Part shown: piece after piece, positions 1-7,153 of the stretch | Layout of the letters: every line of letters begins with the position of its first letter | How positions within the stretch are numbered: position 1 is the stretch's first letter | Program-made: the position numbers and the translations under genes | DNA from: a bacterium | Lineage (GTDB): Bacteria > Zhuqueibacterota > Zhuqueibacteria > Zhuqueibacterales > Geothermadaptataceae | Assembly (NCBI GenBank): GCA_024275575.1 | Contig: JAJRYV010000079.1 | Coordinates: 1-63,050, forward strand | Length of the DNA: 63,050 bases | Direction of reading: 5' to 3' | Notes under the pieces: generated by a model | Database searches by the model: none | What the model was told of the DNA's origin: nothing | What the model saw: the letters and a program-made list of their open reading frames with translations, nothing else

Positions 1-69
1 AGCAAACGCATCTTTTTTATTCAGGCGCTGCCGGCTGCAGCAGCATTGGTGCTTCTTTGGTTGTCTTAA
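1..69 (+). CDS. C-terminal end of an upstream membrane protein (partial)
   Basis: Frame 1 is open from the window edge to a TAA at 67-69. It encodes 22 residues, including a hydrophobic run rich in Ala, Leu and Val that reads like the last transmembrane helix of a protein. No start codon lies in the visible part, so this is the tail of a gene that begins outside the window. The next gene starts 37 bases later on the same strand, so an operon with the decarboxylase is possible. A transporter would fit, but the family cannot be told from 22 residues, and a chance open frame is not excluded. Confidence 0.45.
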   Translation, partial: SKRIFFIQALPAAAALVLLWLS

Positions 70-106
70 AATTTCGATTACCCGGAAACCTAAATAAGGC
101 TTGAAA

Positions 107-1525
107 ATGGATAACACTGATTTTCGCAAATACGCGCATAAAATCGTCGACTGGATGGCGGATTATCTGGCGAATATTGAAGATTATCCGGTGAAATCGC
201 AAGTTGCCCCCAAAGAGATCATCGAACAATTGCCCGCATCACCACCGCAAAATGGTGAGGAAATGGAGCGAATTCTGCAGGATTTTCAGCGCATTATTTT
301 GCCCGGCATGACCCACTGGCAAAGCCCCAGTTTTTTTGCCTATTTCACCGCAAATTCCAGCTTTCCCTCAATTTTGGCAGAGATGTTGACCGCCACACTG
401 GCGGCACAGTGCATGGTTTGGGAAACCTCGCCGGCTGCCGCTGAACTTGAGCAGCTGGTGATGAACTGGTTGCGTGAAATGCTCGCATTGCCGGAAGATT
501 TCACCGGCGTCATTCAGGATACGGCCTCCTCAGCGACGCTGTGCGCTATTATTTCAGCACGTGAAAGAAATTCTGCGTTCAGCATCAATCGGGAGGGATT
601 TTCTCACAATAAATACCGCGTTTATTGCTCGGAACAAACGCACTCATCGATCGACAAAGCTGTACGTATCGCTGGAATCGGGCAGAACAATTTGATCAAA
701 ATTGCCACCGATGAAAAGCTGGCATTGCGCCCGGATGAACTGAAGCAAGCGATCACTGCCGATATTGCCAGCGGCAAAAAACCGCTCTGTGTCGTCGCGA
801 CCCTGGGAACGACGGGTACCACAGCCGTCGATCCCTTGCCGGAGATTGCAGCAATCTGCCGCGAATTCAATATTTGGCTTCACATCGATGCGGCTTTTGC
901 CGGAACCGCTTTGATCCTGCCCGAGTTTCGCTGGATGAGCAGCGGTTTGTCGCAGGCCGACAGCTTCGTTTTCAACCCCCACAAATGGATGTTTACCAAC
1001 TTTGATTGCTCGGCATATTTTGTCAAAGATGAAGATTTGCTGATTCGAACTTTTACTATTTTGCCGGAATATTTGAAAACACAAACGCACGGGCAGGTCA
1101 ATGATTACCGCGACTGGGGTATCGCGCTGGGGCGGCGCTTTCGCGCGCTGAAAGTGTGGTTTGTCATCCGTGAATTTGGCGTTGAGGGCATGCAAAAAAA
1201 GGTGCGGCAGCATATCGCCCTGGTACAAAACTTAACTGCCGAGATCGAAAAACATGCTGATTTCGAATTGATGGCGCCAACAGTTTTCAATGCACTCTTC
1301 TTCCGCTTCCATCCTGCATCATGTGATCCCGCCGATTTGAATAAATTGAATGAAAATCTCCTGCAAGAGCTGAATGCCAGTGGATCGATCTACCTGACTC
1401 ATACGAAAATCGCTGGAGAATACATCATTCGCATGGTTATCGGCCAGACTTCTGTCACGGATGAGCATGTGCAGCGCGCCTGGCGGCTAATTCAAAAAAC
1501 AGCCGCAGAACTCACTGCACATTAG
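107..1525 (+). CDS. Aromatic-L-amino-acid decarboxylase family (PLP-dependent)
   Basis: A 472-residue group II PLP decarboxylase, which removes CO2 from an aromatic amino acid such as tyrosine, tryptophan or DOPA to give the amine. The PLP lysine lies in the motif NPHKW (K293). H179 (QTHSSID) stacks on the cofactor and D261 (HIDAAFAG) pairs with the pyridine nitrogen. The length matches the animal and bacterial DDC family (about 480). The frame opens at a TTG at 101, but AAGG at 96-99 sits 7 bases before the ATG at 107, so 107 is chosen. The exact substrate cannot be read from sequence. It runs convergently into the symporter gene with only 12 bases between stop codons. Confidence 0.92.
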   Translation: MDNTDFRKYAHKIVDWMADYLANIEDYPVKSQVAPKEIIEQLPASPPQNGEEMERILQDFQRIILPGMTHWQSPSFFAYFTANSSFPSILAEMLTATLAAQCMVWETSPAAAELEQLVMNWLREMLALPEDFTGVIQDTASSATLCAIISARERNSAFSINREGFSHNKYRVYCSEQTHSSIDKAVRIAGIGQNNLIKIATDEKLALRPDELKQAITADIASGKKPLCVVATLGTTGTTAVDPLPEIAAICREFNIWLHIDAAFAGTALILPEFRWMSSGLSQADSFVFNPHKWMFTNFDCSAYFVKDEDLLIRTFTILPEYLKTQTHGQVNDYRDWGIALGRRFRALKVWFVIREFGVEGMQKKVRQHIALVQNLTAEIEKHADFELMAPTVFNALFFRFHPASCDPADLNKLNENLLQELNASGSIYLTHTKIAGEYIIRMVIGQTSVTDEHVQRAWRLIQKTAAELTAH

Positions 1526-1537
1526 GGCTTTTTCAGG

Positions 1538-2431
1538 TTATGAAGCAACAGCAGCTTTTTGAGCGCTCAACGCTGGATATTTATTAAAAATTGCAACAGC
1601 GGCAAAACCCACGGCAAACATGATCAGGCTATAAAACATGGCCGCAAGCGTCAATTCGGCGATACCGAGAATGGTGGCCGCGATGTAGAGCGCCAGTGTG
1701 CCGTTCTGGATGCCGACACTGATGGAAATCGCCCGGATCTGGGCTGATGTCGTGGAAAATAAACGCGCTACCAGCAGGCCCATAGCAAATGCGAGTATGA
1801 CCAGCAGCAGAGAAGCCGGAGCTACAGTTGAAAAATTGTCTCTCAAAACATCAAAATGTTTGATGACCAGCGCAACGATCACCAGCACGAGAAAAACCGA
1901 GGAGAGTGTCTTTACCTGTTTTTGCATGCGCTTCGCCAGCGCCTCATTTTTATATTTGATGAACATGCCGATGGCAATGGGAATGATGGTTATCGCAAAT
2001 AATTCGATAATTGTTTTCAAGATATCCAGCTGGATGGAGTCGGCACCTTTGATGGAACTTAAAATCAACGCTGCTGCGACAGGAAACCAGAATGGCGTAA
2101 TGATGCTGACGATGACAGTGAGAGTCACGGCGAGAGCGAGATCGCCTTTTGCGAGAAGTGTAAACAGGTTTGAGGTAACGCCGCCCGGACTGAGAGCGAT
2201 GATCACAAAACCTGCACCGATATAGGGTGAGGTGAAGTCAAAGAGATAAAATCCGATCAGGATACCCAGGAACGGCAACAGCAACATTTGAGCGACAAGT
2301 CCTGCGATGACCGGTTTTGGTTTTAGCAACAACAGTTGGAAATCAGCTTTTTTCAGTTCAAGACCGATGCCGATCATGATCGTCGCCAGTGCGAGCGGTA
2401 AAATTACTGCGCTTAAAAATGAACTTTCCAC
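1538..2431 (-). CDS. Bile acid:sodium symporter (SBF/BASS) family transporter
   Basis: A 297-residue integral membrane protein of about nine or ten hydrophobic segments with almost no soluble part. The N-terminal half has an acidic and lysine pair after the first helix (GLELKKADF), and the middle has the conserved small-residue stretch SPGGVTSNLF typical of the SBF fold, where sodium is bound. Family members carry organic anions such as bile acids, pantoate, pyruvate or 2-keto acids together with sodium; the substrate here is unknown. The start is a GTG at 2431 preceded by a strong GGAGGAAGG Shine-Dalgarno. Its convergent neighbour is an amino acid decarboxylase, and no shared regulation is visible. 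Confidence 0.88.
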   Translation of the reverse strand: MESSFLSAVILPLALATIMIGIGLELKKADFQLLLLKPKPVIAGLVAQMLLLPFLGILIGFYLFDFTSPYIGAGFVIIALSPGGVTSNLFTLLAKGDLALAVTLTVIVSIITPFWFPVAAALILSSIKGADSIQLDILKTIIELFAITIIPIAIGMFIKYKNEALAKRMQKQVKTLSSVFLVLVIVALVIKHFDVLRDNFSTVAPASLLLVILAFAMGLLVARLFSTTSAQIRAISISVGIQNGTLALYIAATILGIAELTLAAMFYSLIMFAVGFAAVAIFNKYPALSAQKAAVAS

Positions 2432-2591
2432 TAATCCTTCCTCCAGATTTGTAAAAATAACAATAAAGAATTCCTAAGAATCTAATGCAGATTACTGCCG
2501 AAATCAAATGTTTTCTACCTGAAGAGTTTTGTAATGTGTGTTTTGGAGGGTTTTTTAAAAAAATGTGAGGAATGATGCTGATTCAGGGTCA

Positions 2592-2625
2592 TAAAAAAAA
2601 CCCCGATTTCATTAAAATCGGGGTT
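2592..2625 (-). terminator. Intrinsic terminator of the cold-shock gene
   Basis: An 11-bp perfect stem (2599-2609 with 2615-2625) with a 5-base loop. On the minus strand it is followed by a run of T residues. It lies about 20 bases past the csp stop codon. Confidence 0.9.
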
Positions 2626-2644
2626 TTGCTTCGTTACTTAAGTT

Positions 2645-2845
2645 TTAAAGCTTGGTGACGTTCGAGGCTTGCAGGCCTTTGGGGCTTTCTTCTACTTCGA
2701 ACTCAACGCGATCACCTTCATCCAGTGATTTGTAGCCATCGCCCTGAATAGCTTTGAAATGAACGAATACATCATCACCTTCTTCACGGGTGATAAAACC
2801 GTAGCCTTTAGAGCTGTTGAACCATTTAACAGTTCCAGTTTCCAT
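2645..2845 (-). CDS. csp: Cold-shock domain protein (CspA family)
   Basis: A 66-residue single-domain nucleic-acid chaperone of the OB fold that melts RNA secondary structure. Both RNA-binding motifs are present: RNP1 (KGYGFI) and RNP2 (VFVHF), along with the N-terminal GTVKWFN strand and the C-terminal GLQASNV strand. The length is normal for the family. The start ATG at 2845 follows AAGGAT about eight bases upstream. The gene stands alone, with its own terminator and a leader of some 400 bases holding a terminator-like hairpin (see 2919-2956), as expected for a gene controlled after transcription. Whether it responds to cold or is constitutive cannot be told. Confidence 0.97.
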   Translation of the reverse strand: METGTVKWFNSSKGYGFITREEGDDVFVHFKAIQGDGYKSLDEGDRVEFEVEESPKGLQASNVTKL

Positions 2846-2918
2846 TGATTTGATCCTTACTTTGTAAATTTGTCAAACTGTACATCTGTGTTCTCTGCCT
2901 ATTCCGGGCAAAAAAAAC

Positions 2919-2956
2919 CGCAAAAAACAGCTAAAAGAAGTTTTAGTGTTTTTGCG
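2919..2956 (-). promoter_or_regulatory. Terminator-like hairpin in the csp leader (possible attenuator)
   Basis: On the minus strand 2956-2941 pairs with 2936-2919 over about 16 bp, with two single-base bulges and a 4-base loop. A T-rich run (2918-2911) follows, so the unit looks like an intrinsic terminator 73 bases before the csp start codon. The stem is mostly A:T. It could attenuate csp transcription, or stop read-through from the FAD gene, which already has its own terminator. Confidence 0.45.
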
Positions 2957-3256
2957 AGATTCTTTTTTTTGAAGGTCATCAATAAAGCCGTGATCATACA
3001 TCGAAGAAGGCGTAAAACAAGTACAATGATTTGTGTATAAGTTAAAAGCTGTTCGTTAAAAAACAACATCTAATTTTATCTTTTTAAATATTTCGGCCGG
3101 AAATCATCGATTTTTTCCTGTACGGGATAAAAAATCCGTTAAAATTTAGTAATCTGATTCCAAGCTAAGATGTTTTTTGCTGCTTTCTCGCCGCAGGATT
3201 TACCTTGCGTCGGATTATTCGACTTGCTCTTTCGTGTTTGATGATGAATTCTGTCC
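2957..3256. other. Intergenic stretch upstream of csp
   Basis: About 300 AT-rich bases between the csp leader hairpin and the terminator of the FAD monooxygenase gene. The csp promoter should lie here. I see no convincing -35/-10 pair and no coding frame with a ribosome-binding site. Confidence 0.6.
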
Positions 3257-3286
3257 TGAAAAAAAAGCGGAGAATAAAACTCCGCT
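3257..3286 (-). terminator. Intrinsic terminator of the FAD monooxygenase gene
   Basis: A 7-bp perfect G+C-rich stem (3266-3272 with 3280-3286) with a 7-base loop, followed on the minus strand by eight T residues, just past the stop codon at 3293. Confidence 0.88.
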
Positions 3287-3292
3287 CATCAT

Positions 3293-4549
3293 TTAAATCT
3301 TCAGACCAATCTGGTTCATCAGCACAGCGAGGTCTTCTCCGAGCGCCGGCAAGCAGGACAGCAATGTTTTTCGATGTTCGGCAATCCACGGATCGGTGGA
3401 AGACTTTGCTTTCGGGCCGCCATCAATTCCCAGCAAAAACCGCCATTCCGGGAGCCATTTACTGTCGTAGTCGTTGAGCAATTGCCGGGCCCCGTTTTCT
3501 TTTAGGATTTTTGTGAGTGCGGTGGTGAGTTGCTGTGTTTCGAGAAACGCGCCGTTCATGCCCTGGATGCCGACAGGGCTCGTCATGTGTGTGGCATCTC
3601 CTGTAAGCCAGCAATTGAATTTGCCATAAGAATCAGCCAGCCGCCGTTCGAAACGAACCATGTGGCGCCAGCGGATATTTTCGATGCTGCCTTTAAACCA
3701 GGGCACGCGTTTATTAAGCAGCTTTTCCAGATAATTTTGCGTCAGTTCGGGATTGTCTCCCACGCCGATTTGAACTTCGTAACGTTCTTTGATGCGGCTC
3801 TCGAGGGATGCTTCCGTATCGAGGATTTGAAAGCTCCAGCGGCAGTATCCATCGCGCAAAGGCCAGAGGGCATTGGCCGTTCCATCGGCGAGAGCGATGC
3901 TCATTTCATGGTCGAGGTCAGCATCGGTTTTGAACTCAAATACAGCGAAATGCTGGGTTTCGCCAACGCTGTCGAAATTGATATCAAGCGAACGTCGGAC
4001 AAAGGAGTAGTGACCGTCTGCACCGATGATAAAAGGAATTTCTTCGCGGATCGATTTGGTGACGACCTGCTCGGTGCGGGAGATGATGTAACCCAGGGTA
4101 TCTGTCATCAATTTATCGATAATGACGTCGGTGTGTTTTTCAGATGGGTCCATATGCGCCAGCCGGTGATGCCACATGACTTTGACGCCGCGTTCGAGCA
4201 GGGCATCCTCCAAAACTTTCTCTAACAGGTTTTGCTGAATCACGGTGACAAAAGCGTAATCATCTTCCAAGTCAGAGATTTTTAACCGGGCTTTCTGCTC
4301 TTTCTCATCGTAAATCCCGATGGTTCGAACCTTGTAGCTGTGTTCGAAAACCTTGTCGAGCAGTCCCAGATGTTCGAATAATTTCAGCGATTTGGCATGC
4401 AGCGCCAGTGCGTAGCTGTGTCCGGCGCGTTGCCATTCCTTGTCGATTATCTGCACATCAACATTGTTTTTTGTCAATTCGAGAGCAGATAATAATCCTA
4501 CGGGCCCAGCCCCAACGATGAGGACTTCAGGTTTCTTTTTGCCTAACAT
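3293..4549 (-). CDS. FAD-dependent monooxygenase (PF01494 type)
   Basis: A 418-residue flavoprotein of the aromatic-ring hydroxylase class (UbiH/PheA type), which uses NAD(P)H and O2 to hydroxylate an aromatic or polyketide-like substrate. The N-terminus carries the dinucleotide fold (VGAGPVG), the middle holds the conserved GADG motif, and the C-terminal part has GDATHMTSPVGIQGMN, the GD motif that binds the FAD ribitol. The longest frame begins at 4615, but the ATG at 4549 has GGAGG six bases upstream and starts directly at the FAD fold, so it is preferred. The gene is monocistronic. No pathway neighbour reveals the substrate; quinone biosynthesis or aromatic degradation are both possible. 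Confidence 0.85.
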   Translation of the reverse strand: MLGKKKPEVLIVGAGPVGLLSALELTKNNVDVQIIDKEWQRAGHSYALALHAKSLKLFEHLGLLDKVFEHSYKVRTIGIYDEKEQKARLKISDLEDDYAFVTVIQQNLLEKVLEDALLERGVKVMWHHRLAHMDPSEKHTDVIIDKLMTDTLGYIISRTEQVVTKSIREEIPFIIGADGHYSFVRRSLDINFDSVGETQHFAVFEFKTDADLDHEMSIALADGTANALWPLRDGYCRWSFQILDTEASLESRIKERYEVQIGVGDNPELTQNYLEKLLNKRVPWFKGSIENIRWRHMVRFERRLADSYGKFNCWLTGDATHMTSPVGIQGMNGAFLETQQLTTALTKILKENGARQLLNDYDSKWLPEWRFLLGIDGGPKAKSSTDPWIAEHRKTLLSCLPALGEDLAVLMNQIGLKI

Positions 4550-4718
4550 AGTCAGCCTCCGCAAAATCGGGTTGATTTGAAAAAATATAAATTGCTTATT
4601 GCTTTCCGGTGGCACTGAGCAGGATGTTTAACGCCGTTTTCTTCCGGTGGCAACCCCTGAAAATAGTGATTTTATAACATGAAATCAAACAACAATTTAC
4701 AAATTTATTCACATCATC

Positions 4719-4751
4719 ATCCGGCCCCGAAATACAGGTTTAGGGCCGGAT
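4719..4751. terminator. Inverted repeat downstream of citrate synthase
   Basis: A 9-bp perfect G+C-rich stem (4719-4727 with 4743-4751) with a 15-base loop lies 41 bases past the citrate synthase stop. No good T run follows on either strand, so it is either a weak terminator or an RNA-stabilising 3' hairpin. Confidence 0.5.
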
Positions 4752-4791
4752 AAAATTTGAGTGTTATATTCAGGTCTGTGGCGACAAAAGA

Positions 4792-6078
4792 TTACCTTTT
4801 AGAGATGGGAACGTAAGTTCTCTTTTCATCACCGAGGAAAAGTTGCCGCGGCCTGGCGATTGCCTGTTCCTTATCCAGCAAACCTTCTTCCCACTGTGCC
4901 AGCCAACCCGCCATACGACCGATGGCGAAGAGCACCGGAAACATCTCCACCGGCAAGTTGAGGGCCTCATAGATAATGCCGGAATAGAAATCGACATTGG
5001 GGTAGAGTTTTTTGTTGATAAAATATTCATCGTTGAGCGCGATGCGTTCCAGTTCGAGCGCGATATCGAGCAGTGGATTGCGTCCGGTGACTTCGAAAAC
5101 CTGATCGGCGATATTTTTGATGATTTTTGCCCGCGGATCATAATTTTTATAAACACGATGGCCAAAACCCATCAAGCGAATTTCACCGCTTTTTACTCGT
5201 TTGATGTGATTGGCGATATTTTTCACTGAGCCGATTTCACGCAGCATACGCAAGACCATTTCGTTAGCGCCGCCATGCAATGGGCCGTACAACCCTGCAG
5301 CGGCAGAGGCCGCGGCGACATAGGGGTCTGCGTTTGAGCTGCCAACGACGCGCATCGTGGTCGTGCTGCAGTTTTGCTCGTGGTCGGCGTGCAAAATAAA
5401 CAGCACGTCAAGTGCGCGTTCGAGAATGGGATTGACCTCATATTTCTTTTCAGTCATGCGAAACATCATTTGCAGAAAATTTCCAGTGTAGCTGTATTCG
5501 TTATCCGGGTAATTGAAGGGCATGCCCAGGGTGTGGCGAAAAGCATACGCCGCGATTGTCGGCATTTTGCCCAACAGGCGTATCATTTGTAATTTACGCT
5601 TCTCCGGATCGTGAATATTCTTTGCCTTTGGATAGAAAGTTGACAGGGAAGCCAGCGTGCTCACGAGCATGCCCATCGAATGTGCGTCGTAGCGGAAGCC
5701 TTCCATAAACTTTTTCGTATTTTCATGCAGCATCGTGTGGTGCTTTACGTCATGTACAAATTGTTTCAACTCAGCTTCGTTGGGTAATTTGTTGAAAAGC
5801 AGAAGATAGGCAGTTTCAAGGAATGTCGAGTTTGCTGCGAGTTCCTCAATCGGATAACCACGGTAGCGTAAAATCCCTTTGCCTCCATCGAGAAATGTAA
5901 TCGTACTTTTCGTTGAAGCTGTGTTTTTAAAACCCGGATCGTAGGACATCAGGCCGAAATCATTTTCATCAACCTTGATTTCACGAAGCCGCATGGCATT
6001 AATCGCCCCGTTTTCGATGGGGATTTCATACTGCTGACCTGTGCGCTGGTCGGTAATGGATAACACATTTTTACTCAT
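4792..6078 (-). CDS. gltA: Citrate synthase
   Basis: A 428-residue enzyme that condenses oxaloacetate with acetyl-CoA, the entry step of the TCA cycle. The three catalytic residues are visible: H268 (PLHGGANE), H307 (GFGHRVY) and D363 (NVDFYSG). Length and the approximately 50-residue N-terminal beta-rich extension fit the hexameric bacterial GltA type. The longest frame starts at 6117, but the ATG at 6078 has AAGGAG seven bases upstream and is used here. It stands alone with no other TCA gene beside it. A 2-methylcitrate synthase is possible in principle, but the N-terminal domain favours a true citrate synthase. Confidence 0.96.
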   Translation of the reverse strand: MSKNVLSITDQRTGQQYEIPIENGAINAMRLREIKVDENDFGLMSYDPGFKNTASTKSTITFLDGGKGILRYRGYPIEELAANSTFLETAYLLLFNKLPNEAELKQFVHDVKHHTMLHENTKKFMEGFRYDAHSMGMLVSTLASLSTFYPKAKNIHDPEKRKLQMIRLLGKMPTIAAYAFRHTLGMPFNYPDNEYSYTGNFLQMMFRMTEKKYEVNPILERALDVLFILHADHEQNCSTTTMRVVGSSNADPYVAAASAAAGLYGPLHGGANEMVLRMLREIGSVKNIANHIKRVKSGEIRLMGFGHRVYKNYDPRAKIIKNIADQVFEVTGRNPLLDIALELERIALNDEYFINKKLYPNVDFYSGIIYEALNLPVEMFPVLFAIGRMAGWLAQWEEGLLDKEQAIARPRQLFLGDEKRTYVPISKR

Positions 6079-7153
6079 GATTTTCTCCTTGGAATAGTGC
6101 ATACAATTATCCGGCAATCTTGTTTTTTATACGTTTTCAACACCTACCTGTTGTTTTAGATTTTTTATCTTTACACTTTTTGCCGGTTCTGGATTTTTTA
6201 TTGGATTACATTTATAGCCATTTTTACGATTACAAAAAAGGTTCACCCATCCTGCGGCTTGCCTGCACTTGCAGCCAGCAACTGTATTTTCCTGTTTTAT
6301 GCTGCCGGGTTTGTTTATTAAAATGATGTTGAGGGATTGTTTTTTGGGTAGACTAATCGATCTGGCGCCGTGCTGTAAATTTACACTCATCGTGACATGT
6401 TGTTTTTGTTAAAAATATCTGGATGAATAGCGCTCTGCAATGGTGTAGTATTCGATGGTGAAGTGGGCAAGCGGATTTTCTCGCGCCATTTTCGCACAGC
6501 TTGGTTTCAACTCAACCTGTGCTTTCGTGTTCTTTGAATTATGCTCATGTGCGCTGAATAGGACGCAGGCTCCATGGTTGCGACCCGGCCGAAATAACGC
6601 ATGGCGATCATTCAATCTTTTATACGGTCATCACATGCATCACCTTAGTTTGTTAAGAAAGTGCATGGCGATGACAATAAAGTATAAGGATTTAAATAAA
6701 ACTCTACAACTATTAATTGTGTTAATGAAAAAAACTGCCGAATATAAAGGCGATTTAACATGATCGGCAAGATCGGGGAAGGATGAAATAGATGATGATT
6801 TGTCTGTTTTTATAGAAGTTAAGTGTCTTTTATCCGCAGTGGATTTTTTTTATGTATTTCTGCGTTTAAGAATGGATGAATAATGTTCATTTTTTATAAA
6901 AGTGCTGATAATATGGCAATTATTTCAATTTATAATTTTCATTAATTAAAGTCGTGTCGTTTATCCATTGTTTTCAATTCAGATACGTCGGTTTGTATTT
7001 CATTCCATTGATGTCTCTTGTATGCATTACTCTGGTTATACTGCCGAAAAGAAAACCCATCCCACACTGCGGAACAGGTTTTTAGAATATGAAAATCGAC
7101 AGATAAATCAGCAATAATATCAGCAAAGGTCGCTGATTGATTTCATCACCGAT
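6079..7153. other. Gene-poor stretch of about 1 kb
   Basis: No frame here has both a ribosome-binding site and a recognisable protein. The best short candidate is 6666-6763 on the plus strand (MAMTIKYKDLNKTL..., 32 codons), which has protein-like composition but only a poor Shine-Dalgarno sequence. Opposed frames at 6409-6615 (minus) and 6455-6763 (plus) overlap each other and match nothing I know. The right half is AT-rich. The stretch may be the remains of decayed genes. Confidence 0.5.

Noticed and set aside
644-1228. Long minus-strand frame inside the decarboxylase gene
   Set aside because: It is the antisense shadow of a well-supported gene, with no independent signals.
6455-6763. 102-codon plus-strand open frame
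   Set aside because: It overlaps an opposed frame of similar quality (6409-6615), lacks a ribosome-binding site and has an unlikely composition; only the last 32 codons look protein-like.
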